From contig CM056582.1 in assembly GCA_029721435.1 (NCBI GenBank), positions 42,056,611-42,120,610 on the forward strand: 64,000 bases of DNA. The letters run 5' to 3'. The position numbers were made by a program, and so were the translations under genes. Below, piece by piece: positions 11,171 to 19,992 of the stretch. Position 1 is the stretch's first letter. The number at the start of each line of letters is the position of its first letter. The notes under the pieces were generated by a model. The model had not been told where the DNA came from. It was given only the letters and a program-made list of their open reading frames with translations, and did no database searches. The DNA comes from Gymnothorax reevesii (lineage: Eukaryota; Chordata; Actinopteri; Anguilliformes; Muraenidae).

Positions 11171-11648
11171 TCAGTAACTTGTCAACTTTCTTAAACACAC
11201 ATTTGTCATGTCTTGTAGCTTATGTCGTTGAATTTTCTCCGGCATAATTAAATATAAATAGAAAACACATTCATGAAAAAACTGTGAACAAGACAAGAGC
11301 CTATTTTGACAGTTTTGACAATTCTTTTTTGCTGTACTCAGCTGAGGACTGTTTTTCTCTCACAAAGGAAGGTAACTCAAATAAATAAGAGAGAGGTACC
11401 ACACTTTGTTCAGTAAAAAAATCTACTTTGATTACAATCAGAATAAATACATCAGGTGCACTGGATAATTTATTTTTAATGTAGATTTTTTTGAAAATTG
11501 GATTTTAAGTGTGCTTTATAGCCCCAAAAATATGTGTAGCAAACTTAACAGTGTGGTTAACCTAGTAACTGTTGGTGTATGCAAGTGTGTATGATGCAGT
11601 ATGTCAGGATTGTGTGTTCCTGAAATAATTATGCTTGGACTTCTTCAG

Positions 11649-11741
11649 ATGAAAACCAAGTTGGTATAGATGTGGCAGGCGCTGCTGTTGCAGGTGCTGC
11701 TGATGCCCTCAGCCAGTCCAGCCTACTGGAGGGTGCAAGAG
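11649..11741 (+). CDS. hAT transposase 5' mini-exon a (predicted)
   Basis: 93 bp between an acceptor ttcttcag and a donor gtagct. Read in phase 1 it is fully open: DENQVGIDVAGAAVAGAADA followed by LSQSSLLEGAR. Acidic and Ala-rich. First of four exons that share the same phase and splice context; each length is a multiple of three. Prediction from splice signals and frame only. Confidence 0.5.
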
Positions 11742-11878
11742 GTAGCTAGCTTGTTGATTCTTAAATGGAGTTGTTGACTAATCTGTTCCAGGATTATAGC
11801 AATTGGAGGACAAAGTTGACTATGTATTAACATTTATAAGTAGGCTATAAAACACTATGTGTATGTTTTCATTTTCAG

Positions 11879-11938
11879 GCATGATAGCAGATAGCGGTGT
11901 GGTCAGGGATCCTGCCACAGAGGACAGTGAAAGAGCAG
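11879..11938 (+). CDS. hAT transposase 5' mini-exon b (predicted)
   Basis: 60 bp between acceptor cattttcag and donor gtatctg. Phase 1 reading is open: MIADSGVVRDPATEDSERA. The end (EDSERAG) matches the end of exon c (EDSESAG), which marks them as duplicates. Confidence 0.55.
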
Positions 11939-12095
11939 GTATCTGTAGGCTGTAGTCTCTATACAGTGTTTAACAGGTTCCAGCAACCTAACTATAATGT
12001 TTTACAATTACAATAATGGGATTATATTATAATGTAATATATTGATCTTTAGTTTACAACAGACTACAGTGTAACATTTTTTTTTACATTTTCAG

Positions 12096-12158
12096 AGATG
12101 AAAGCAGAGTCAGCAGTTAGTGGTGCTGCTGACCTGAGTGAGGACAGTGAAAGTGCAG
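12096..12158 (+). CDS. hAT transposase 5' mini-exon c (predicted)
   Basis: 63 bp between acceptor tttacattttcag and donor gtacatg. Phase 1 reading is open: EMKAESAVSGAADLSEDSES plus A. Start (EMKAES) matches exon d (EMRAES); the flanking intron text gtacatgtaggctat recurs after exons b and d in similar form, so intron and exon were duplicated together. Confidence 0.6.
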
Positions 12159-12272
12159 GTACATGTAGGCTATATGGAGATACAGTATTTAACTGATTAT
12201 AGTAACCCAGCTTTATATTTGAATAACAATATTTTGTTAATAGTAGCTTAAAATGTCTTTTTACATTTTCAG

Positions 12273-12320
12273 AGATGAGAGCAGAGTCTGGTGACCAAAG
12301 GGAGGGCTCAGGAAGTGCAG
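12273..12320 (+). CDS. hAT transposase 5' mini-exon d (predicted)
   Basis: 48 bp between acceptor ttacattttcag and donor gtaccta. Phase 1 reading is open: EMRAESGDQREGSGSA. Followed 47 bp later by the LTR insertion, which now separates it from the transposase body at 14187. Confidence 0.55.
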
Positions 12321-12631
12321 GTACCTATAGGCTGTATGAGGAGTACCTATACCATTTCAAAAAAGAGTGTTACGGATACAAGAGGGAAAGCACACAGGGG
12401 AACTCTGTAGAACTTGGAAACGAAAGGGAGACACAAAAGGGGAGTGAGACGCCAGAAGCGGGGATCCAAAATAATAATTTATTAAAATAAACACAGGGAA
12501 AAAACCAAGGGGAAAAGGGGGCACTAAGGCTAACAAAAACACCGTGCCAAGCACTGAAACCAGAAAACTCAGGAAAACAAACTCAAGACTAGGGCAGACC
12601 AGAACACTAGACAGGGGGGGCAGACAAGACT

Positions 12632-12765
12632 ATGGCTAGGGACAATGGCTTGGACAAAGACTATGAATTATGGCTTGGGGCTATGAACTATGGCTTGGGG
12701 CTATGGCTGTGGCTTGGCTTGGGGCTATGGCTATGGCTTGGGGCTGTGGCTTGGCTAAAAACACT
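12632..12765. repeat. GGCTATGGCTT minisatellite
   Basis: Irregular tandem repeats of ggctatggcttgg / ggctgtggcttgg. The same motif occurs at 19835-19992 in the 3' region of the Gypsy element, although the two elements otherwise look unrelated. Confidence 0.85.
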
Positions 12766-12870
12766 GACAAGACAAGACTGTGGGCACAGCTGGCAGATGG
12801 CAACTCGGAAGGCACAGCTGGCCGGGAAAAGGGTAAGGGAGAACATCAGGAGGGGAACAGACAGGACACA

Positions 12871-12978
12871 GGGCACTTGGACGGGCAGGAGACGCTGGGG
12901 CACTTGGACGGGCAGGAGACGCTGGGGCACTTGGACGGGCAGGAGACGCTGGGGCACTTGGACGGGCAGGAGACGCTG
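12871..12978. repeat. 27-bp minisatellite, four perfect or near-perfect units
   Basis: Units start at 12871, 12898, 12925 and 12952, each gggcacttggacgggcagga plus gacgctg. In one frame this encodes a 9-residue repeat (GHLDGQETL), which keeps several frames open; no gene is implied. Confidence 0.95.
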
Positions 12979-14186
12979 AAGCTCAGGGAGCCAGAAACAC
13001 TGAAGCTCAGGGGGCCAGAAACGCTGACGAGGAAGACGGGCACAGAAGACGGTGGAGGCAGACTGGCAAGACAGGCACAGGGGACACTGGAGGAGACAGG
13101 GGGCACCAGGGGCTTGGAGGCAGCAGGAAGGGCAGGCTGGGCAGGGTATGCAGCTGATGAACACAGGAGAACTGAGGGGACCAGAGGGAGTGCACAGGGG
13201 CAAGGAGTGTAGCGCGGAGTGACAAAGGGAAGTCAGATCTGCAGGCGTGGAGAACCGGCTCCCAGATATAGGGCAGGGGGCGAGGACAGACACAGGTGCA
13301 GCAACTTAATATAATTTACAAGGGGTGGAACACAAGGGAAACCAATTACATGAAAACAGATAAACATTAACACACAAACGAGGATCACAAGACAATCCCA
13401 AAGACGGGATAAATAAACTAGATAAAAGGACGCCTAAGTGTACAGAATAAGTCAGGATAGATTATAAGAATGCAGAGAGTCTGCAGGAAACTTTAGCAAA
13501 ACCAGAGAATAGTAAAGCAAGGGGCGGAGACTAGAACAGGGCGAAAGCTGAGAGATTATTAGTCAATTAGTAAGTGCAGCTATACAATCCCGGGTGCTCG
13601 TTAGTATGTTAGTCTAATATACAATGTTAGTTTGGTTAGTAAATTCTAGAACACAACAAACTGTTAGTAGGGGTTAGTAATATAGAAAAGCAAGGGGAAA
13701 TTAGTAAACGAGAACAGAAGGAAGGCTGAAACCCAGAATCCATTAAATCACCCGAAATAGTGTCACAATCAATTAACACAGAAAACTGCTACAAACAATG
13801 ACGCGACCGGGGAGAACGCAAAGACAGTACATGGGTAAGACGTGGACTGGAGTAACACGGGAGAGGAATGAAATGTGAAACACTAAGACATGGACTAAAA
13901 ACTGACATCACAAAAATAATAAAAACCTAAAATTGACTAACCAAACACACAGACCCACGGAACACAACAGAGAGGATCTGCAGCACACAGATCTTAGTAA
14001 TAAGTTCTTCATTGGTTGATTCAATCTACATGGTCTTCAATACGATGAATGATCATCCTGTTGAGGATCATATGGGTTGAGCATGTATGTTACTGACTAT
14101 GCGTCCATAGTAGATGGACTAGCAGGGCACAAGAGTTTAAATCATGCTAAAAAAAATATTATCAGCATACAAACATTCAACTTGCT

Positions 14187-16389
14187 TTGGAACTAGAGAA
14201 GAGTATGAGTGAGGCTGCAGCTCTTGTCCCTCTTTATGGCAAAACAGGTGCCTCAGGGTCAGCGAGGACAGACTTAGGGACACAGCAAACGGGTCCAAAA
14301 CAACCCAGACTGGACAAGTACCCCTCAACCAGTTTTGGGAAGCAGCAACGGTCATTCCAAAAAAAATGGTTTGACTCCTTTGAATGGCTGGAGTATTCTC
14401 TCTGCCAAAACTCATCTTACTGCTTCTCATGTCGGCTCTTTGTAAAACAAAATCCAAGAGCCAACAAAGATGCGCTCCTCAGCACCGAGGGCTTTAAGAA
14501 CTGGAAAAGGGCCTTAGATAGCTATCGAGAGCATGAGGCAAGTGCGGTCCACAAGTGTTCTTTCCTGGCCTGGAAAAATTACAGAACCACTCTAACAGAA
14601 GGCGATGTTGTCGACCAAATGAACGTGGGAAATGTGAATCAAATCACTGAGCGTAGAGAGTACCTGCGGCGCATTGTGGCTGTCACTACGCTTTTAGGAA
14701 AACAAGGCATTGCCTTCCGTGGTCATGATGAGACTGATTCCAGTGTGAATCGGGGGAACTTCTTAGAGGTTATGAAGCTCCTTGAAACGTTTGACCCATT
14801 CCTCCAAAACTACAAGGCCCCTTCTCATGCAACCTATCTCTCTGGTGACTCACAGAACAGTATGATAGAGTGTTGCGCTGATGGAGTGACTGCAAGCATA
14901 GTTAAAGAGATCAAGGAGTCTAAAATGTATGCAGTGATGGCTGATGAGGCAAGAGATGGCCATGAAGAACAGCTTGCTGTTTGTGTGCGCTATGTTAAAG
15001 CTGACGGCACACTCAAAGAGCGCCTCCTTGAACTTTGCAGTCTCAAGGGTTTCACTGCAGTGTCAATCACAAATGCCATTGAACAAGTCTTGGAGTCAAA
15101 TGGCCTGAATGACCTCCTATGTGTTGCCCAAGCTTATGATGGAGCGTCTGTCATGAGTGGTTCAGTCAATGGAGTTCAAGCTCGCTTTCGTGAGAAACAT
15201 CCAGAAGCTGTGTACATACACTGCTATGCTCATGAGTTGAACTTAGTTCTCTGCTACACATGCAAGGCTGTGCCAGAAGCCAGTGACCTCTTTGACACAC
15301 TCAAAAGTGTCTATGGTTTCTTCAGTATATCCAACGTCAATCATCAGAAATTCTCTGATGTACAGATGCTCCTGGGCTTGAAGAAAAATGAACTTGTCCA
15401 GCTATCTAAAACACGATGGGCATGTCAGGTGAAGTCAGTGAGAGCAATGCTTGACAATCTGCAAGCAGTCTTAAAGTGCCTGGAAGAGAGTGCCACACCT
15501 CTGGCAGTTGGACTACTGTCAAAACTGTCCAGGTTTTCGAGTGTCTACATGCTGGTCATGTTCAGGAGTATGCTGTCAACTACAGAGGGGCTGCACGTGT
15601 ACCTTCAGAAGGATTCTGTGGACTTGGCCCAAGCCACACTGTTCAAAGATGCTGTCCTTGACACATTGAAATTGATGCGAACAGATGAACAGGCAGGCAA
15701 GCTTTACAATGAAGCAAAAGCCATTTGTGAGGCTAACAACATACTGGTCGAGCCAAACTGGTCGTAGGCACAAGCAAAAGCGAATGGAGGGCTTTGCAGT
15801 TGAGTCCACCTTGGGCACAAGGGCTCATCTGGCCACAGAAGACCAGCTGAAACATAGCCTATTGTACAAATGTCTTGACTGTATGGTCAGTGAGCTAAAT
15901 AGCAGATTTTCTCATGTGGGAGCAGAGCTTATGAAAGGCATTCAAGCTTGCAACCCAGAGTCTGATGATTTCCTCTCTGAAGATTCCTTAGACCTCATTG
16001 CAACACATTACAAAATGTCAGTGAGAAAAGAGGAGATTGTGGTGGCAAAGCAGTTCCTTACAAGACGGAAGAGAGAAGGTGCTGTTTCTGACATGGGCAT
16101 TGTTTACAAGCTACTTCAGCCTGACATGTTCCCCACCTTGAGCTCAGTTGTCCAAGCAGCCTTAACAATACCTGTCAGTAGTTGCACTTGTGAGCGGTCA
16201 TTCAGCGTACTGCGCCGTCTCCACACCTGGCTGAGGAGAACAATGGGCCAGGACAGACTGCATCATTTGGCTATAATGGCAGTCGAGAAGGAGGCCCTTT
16301 GTGACTTAGATCATGGTGATGTCATTGACCTGTTTGCCCAAGTCAAACCAAGAAGGTACCCACTTATGCTTAGAGGCTCAAAGAAATGA
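14187..16389 (+). pseudogene. hAT transposase body (ZMYM1-like, TTF zinc finger), one frameshift
   Basis: Two overlapping frames make one protein of about 730 residues. N-terminal TTF-type zinc finger: KKWFDSFEWLEYSLCQNSSY then CFSCRLFVKQN. A DUF4371-type region follows, with the catalytic-core Asp in MADEARDGHEEQLAVCVRYV and a second in AYDGASVMSG. The second frame (from about 15765) carries the hAT dimerisation domain: LTIPVSSCTCERSFSVLRRL and onward. The switch between frames at 15755-15770 is a single-base-type break; there is otherwise no stop. The first exon edge may be the ag at 14193-14194, which keeps the phase of the mini-exons. Binds the hAT ends and cuts and joins DNA. One lesion suggests recent death or a sequencing error. 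Confidence 0.85.
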
Positions 16390-16825
16390 AGTGCAAACAG
16401 TCAGGCCGCAGATTGATATTTTTATGAAAGGAATAAAAAAATGCATGTGTACAGTGAAGAATAGTTAGGAATAGGAATTGTTAAGTTCTGTTTCGAGACG
16501 TTTGAAGAACAATTCATTAAACATCATTATTTACAGTTGCTGATGTGTGAAGGCTTGGTTGGTATGTCTATTTGTCTCACTTGTATTCATTTTAGTCTGA
16601 AAAAACTTGAATGAAGCTTGAGATGTCAGGGGAGAAGCAGTTTGGTACAGCAGTTGAGTAACCATTTAAAACTATAATATTAGCCTTTTTTTGTTTATTA
16701 AGATAAAGCATCACGTAAATATGCGCATGCACAATATGGCCCATGAAAAATAATTTGGCACGCGCTCATTTACTTCTCCCCCTGGGCTGAGCCCCGGATG
16801 TTTCTGAATCCTAGAATCGCCCCTG
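16390..16825. other. hAT 3' untranslated region and right end
   Basis: AT-rich, no ORF; contains ggaataaaaaaatgcatg as a possible polyadenylation context near 16430 and ends in the right TIR. The left and right subterminal text ggggctaaagccccag and ggctgagccccgga are related, as in hAT subterminal repeats. Confidence 0.6.
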
Positions 16826-17214
16826 CCATTTATGTATCATTACCTTGCGTTTTTAGGTGGTACGTTATTTAATGTGCAACCGAGTCGGACACAAAACCAG
16901 CTGCTATCCTATGCATCAGGAGAATGTCAAACAAAAATTACAATTAAACACTCGCAGACTTTAGTGCCATAATGTGGTGACGGTAGTGCGCATCCCCTAA
17001 TTTAAATGCATAGATATTTAACTAAATCGACGAAATAAAAGTGAATTTGATATAGCTGAGGATGCCGTCGCGGGCAGTAACATGCTGCGTCGCCACAACG
17101 AGCAGGTACCACGGAGTTGGTATTATCCTCTAATGGAAAAGCAACCCCAAAAAAGTACCCGGTGGTTAGTGGAGTAGAGTAGAACCGGTACCACGTAGTG
17201 GAAAAGCGCCATCA

Positions 17215-17365
17215 GATGCATTTGTGATAAAGAGGAAGACTTTGATTTTAAAGCTTCTGAAATGAGGTGACGATTTGCAGAGCTGGGATATAAACATAGA
17301 CGCTTAGAAACATCAAACTCAGAAGTTAAATCCATGGATAGGAAAAATTTTTTTTGAGTAAAAAA
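17215..17365 (+). pseudogene. Penelope-like element, RT fragment 3
   Basis: Reads CICDKEEDFDFKASEM, then RFAELGYKHRRLE after a stop, matching the Penelope-like block RICSDEEDF...RFxxRGY that directly follows IPYGQF. It continues fragment 2 across the Harbinger-like element. No GIY-YIG domain is seen afterwards because a SINE follows. Confidence 0.75.
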
Positions 17366-17545
17366 CAAAAATCTTCTCCTAATTTGTACTTTTTTTTAGA
17401 TTATATTTTTTGGGGGAAATTATCCTTCATTGAATAGTCACACAGTGTAGAGAGAGAGGGAGGTTGGCGAAGACATGCAGCAAATGACCTGAGCTGGGAT
17501 TGAACCCATGTCGCTGTGGGAGGGACAAGGCCTTTGTGGTTGTCA
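17366..17545 (-). mobile_element. tRNA-derived SINE, 3' part
   Basis: On the minus strand the text gggttcaatcccagctcagg fits a pol III B box (GGTTCAAxCC) and is followed by catttgctgcatgtcttcgc, a ct-rich run and a tail ending in ctattcaatgaaggataat. This is a layout I recognise from a common teleost tRNA-derived SINE. The A-box half upstream is weak. Confidence 0.65.
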
Positions 17546-18245
17546 TCCTGGGGTCCACAGGAACGAAAGAAGACTCAACATAAGTAATACAAAATACATA
17601 CAATACCAATACTAACTTCTGTACTATATTACATAGATAAACTACATAAACAAGAGATCAATGTTACATAGTATTATCTAGACAGATATAAAATTTTAAA
17701 AATTATAAATTCATCAAAATGTGAATCTAAAATGGATCAGAAAAGGAAAATCATCCTTATACTCAAAGGAAAAAAATTTATTATAAAAGTGTGATAAAAA
17801 CAGAATGCAACAACACAAAAACTAAAACTAGAATGGTTTTTACACGTAAAAACAGATGTCTCCCCCTTCCCCCATTTCACATTTTAGAGTTATGGTCCGG
17901 AAACGAGTCCCACCCTTCAATATGCCTAAGTCCAAATTGTTGCCATGGAAACAGAAAAAATAAAATTCAAAAGCAATTCAAACCCTCAAAAGCCACATCT
18001 ACATGTTATGGAGAGACACTATATCAAATTTGGTAAGGATCCGTCGTACAGTTTCAGAGTTATGCTCCGGAAACAAATGGGAACGCTGACGCCAACGGGA
18101 ATTCAGGCAAAAACAATATGTCACCCCCCCAACCCCCCCCTCCCCCTGGAAGGGAGAGACATAATTATTCCTGCATACGGTCAAGAAAACATTTACAGCT
18201 GTAGATAAGATTTAAGTTTCTACATCACAGAGGTGATGAGGCAGA
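17546..18245. repeat. Unassigned repeat-like DNA
   Basis: No gene. The two passages agttatggtccggaaacgag (17890) and agttatgctccggaaacaaa (18059), with tatcaaatttggtaaggatc between, look like a dispersed repeat that is also hinted at near 48990-49060. A C-run occurs at 18125-18150. Confidence 0.35.
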
Positions 18246-18888
18246 TTATTCCTTAAAAATAGTGATCGATAAATAAAAGATTATTTTAAAACATATCTTA
18301 GGACGGGGCAGCACCAGCTTACCGTTGCTAGAGCCTCTGGCCCTATGATTGTGCGCAGTATTTTGATAAACAATTCGTTTAAATAAGAAAACAGGAATTC
18401 TACAGTCCGTAACTGACTTGAACATAACTCCAGTGTTTACTGTTAATCTGTTTCCATCCATTGGCCAGGAAAGGGCAACATGCATAGGACCAATACTAGC
18501 ACGTACTGAGCAACCCACTGCCAACGGTGCAGCCCTATTCTGGGTTTTAGCTTTCTAAGCTCTTTTTTAGCAGCAGATGCCCAAGCCACAAAACAATAAT
18601 CAAGATGACATAATACAAACTCTGCAAAATCTGACACGAGCAACAAAAGGAGCACGTTTCCTCGCAATTTTAATGATTATTTGATTAATATGACGATTAA
18701 AACATAGAGCAGAATCTAACGTTACTCCTAGAAGTTTAACGCTCTCAACTTGTTGGACAGGAATAATGCTGATTGGTCTTGAGTTATATTCATTAGAAAC
18801 TGTTTTTTTTTATCTTTGGGTACGGGAATAATCTTTGCCATCTTCCACAGCATAGGACATTTGCCTACTGAAGGACAACGATTAATAA
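18246..18888 (-). pseudogene. LINE A RT remnants
   Basis: From the Tc1 edge leftwards the minus strand reads PSVGKCPMLWKMAKIIPVPK, the N-terminal RT block before the palm. After frame breaks it reads LCHLDYCFVAWASAAKKELR, the C-terminal block (LDYC..VWA..) of L2/CR1-type LINEs. The palm with its Asp pair is absent, so an internal deletion is likely. Confidence 0.7.
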
Positions 18889-18890
18889 TA

Positions 18891-19110
18891 CACTCCTGAT
18901 CAAAATCTTAAGACCAGTTAAAAAATTGCAAGAATTTGCATTTTGCACTGTTGTATCTTAAGAAGGTTCTAAGTAGAGTTTCAAAATGCAAAAAGAAGAA
19001 ATGGGAACAAGAGACCAAATGTTTTGAGCAGGCAATTTATTGAAAAGAACAATTTAACTGAAATAGGCTGTTCATCAGCTGATCAAAAGTTTAAGACCAC
19101 ATCCTTTAAA
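18891..19110 (+). repeat. Left Tc1 inverted repeat with IR/DR layout
   Basis: Contains two copies of a transposase-binding type motif: outer ctgatcaaaatcttaagacc (18895) and inner ctgatcaaaagtttaagacc (19079). Two direct repeats per inverted repeat is the IR/DR plan known from Sleeping Beauty-type Tc1 elements. Confidence 0.85.
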
Positions 19111-19140
19111 AGCCCAAATCTGTGGAAAAAATTTGGATTC

Positions 19141-19620
19141 TGATATGGAATCAGTTAGACACCAAAAGCGGGGTGAAGGGAAATGAGGATTTATTAAACA
19201 AAAAACAAAACAGGCACGAGGGCCAACGAAAAACTTGGCCCAAAGGGTTGCAAAAGACAAACTAAAGTATGCTGCACAGAGCTATAAACAAAGAATGCAA
19301 AACGACAAAAAACAAAAGGCACTGGAAACTCCAGGCGAGAAGATCATAAACAGAAAAGAACAATGATGCTAAGAATACAAAACGCTATATACAAAACGAC
19401 AAGAACTATGGTCATGAAAAGTAGACTGGAACATGGACTTGGCAAAGAAACTAGGAATGAAACTCGAAATGTAAAATCCTGAAACAAGAAACTGTTAAAA
19501 CTATGACATGAACTATGAACCATGGAACATGAAACTGAACTATGAAATCTTGGAACATGAAACTGTTAAAACCATAAGCAATACTGTTCTGGCCAAAGGC
19601 CAGAACCCTGGAACACAACA
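19141..19620 (-). repeat. Gypsy 3' LTR
   Basis: Plus strand starts tgatatggaatcag and ends ggaacacaaca. Differs from the other LTR at about 19236 (g for a) and 19588 (t for c). Confidence 0.95.
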
Positions 19621-19634
19621 GTACCCCCCCCTTA
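19621..19634 (-). other. Gypsy polypurine tract
   Basis: On the minus strand aaggggggggtac directly precedes the 3' LTR, in the position of the plus-strand primer. Confidence 0.8.
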
Positions 19635-19834
19635 CAAAAGCGGCACCTGACGCTGACAAAAAACACCAATAACTAAAATACAAGAAGCCGCACAAAACTA
19701 AATACAAATCCCACAAGACTGATAACTAAGTAAATATTAAAGACAAAAACCCTGACACGAAACACCTAACCAAGAAACAGTACAACAAGAAACATAAAAC
19801 ATAAACAAGGTTACTTAATCTCCAGCAAGCTGGG

Positions 19835-19992
19835 GCTAAGGCTTGGGCTATGGCAATGGGTTGGAACTATGGCTATGGCTTGGCTTGAGGTTAGAGGCTA
19901 TGGCTATGGGCTATGGGCTATGGGCTATGGGGTTGGGGCTGTGGCTATGGCTTGGCTTGGCTATGGCTTAGGACTGTGGCTTGGGCTTGGGG
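19835..19992. repeat. GGCTATGGCTT minisatellite in Gypsy 3' region
   Basis: Irregular repeats of ggctatggctt / ggctatggg just after the gag-pol stop. The same motif fills 12632-12765 in another LTR element. Confidence 0.85.

Larger units (their letters stand above)
12368..13969 (-). mobile_element. LTR insertion (1602 bp), same family as 7828-9139
   Basis: In minus orientation it starts tgttgtgttccgtgg and ends ttgtatccgtaaca. Flanking 5-mers aagag (12363-12367) and gagag (13970-13974) are a plausible but imperfect duplication. The stretch 13520-13760 is the reverse complement of 8250-8400 and nearby, clearly by eye. It lies in an intron-like gap of the hAT transposase gene, after mini-exon d. 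The middle is filled with minisatellites. Confidence 0.75.
10084..16825 (+). mobile_element. hAT DNA transposon, 6.7 kb
   Basis: Ends are cagtggcgtcattagg (left) and cagggggcg-type cagggg cgattctagg (right, other strand), with 8-bp duplications ccatttat at 10076-10083 and 16826-16833. CAG ends with 8-bp duplications are the hAT signature. Inside lie four small exons (11649-12320), an LTR insertion (12368-13969) and the transposase body (14187-16389). Removing the insertion gives about 5.1 kb. It sits inside the Harbinger-like element. Confidence 0.9.
9378..17211. mobile_element. Harbinger-like TIR element (non-autonomous), split by hAT
   Basis: Left end tggcgcttttccactacaca and right end, on the other strand, tggcgcttttccactacgtg form terminal inverted repeats that continue imperfectly for over 100 bp. 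Flanks are TTA (9375-9377) and TCA (17212-17214), consistent with a 3-bp TWA duplication with one later change. Without the hAT insertion the element is about 1.1 kb and non-coding. PIF/Harbinger is inferred from the 3-bp target; an AT dinucleotide target (ISL2EU type) is an alternative reading. Confidence 0.65.

Noticed and set aside
12688..13293. Open frames of 180-201 codons on both strands
   Set aside because: Produced by minisatellites (27-bp and ggctatggctt units); peptides are simple repeats with no domain.
17466..17545. tRNA gene
   Set aside because: Only a B-box-like stretch is present with a SINE tail; no cloverleaf.
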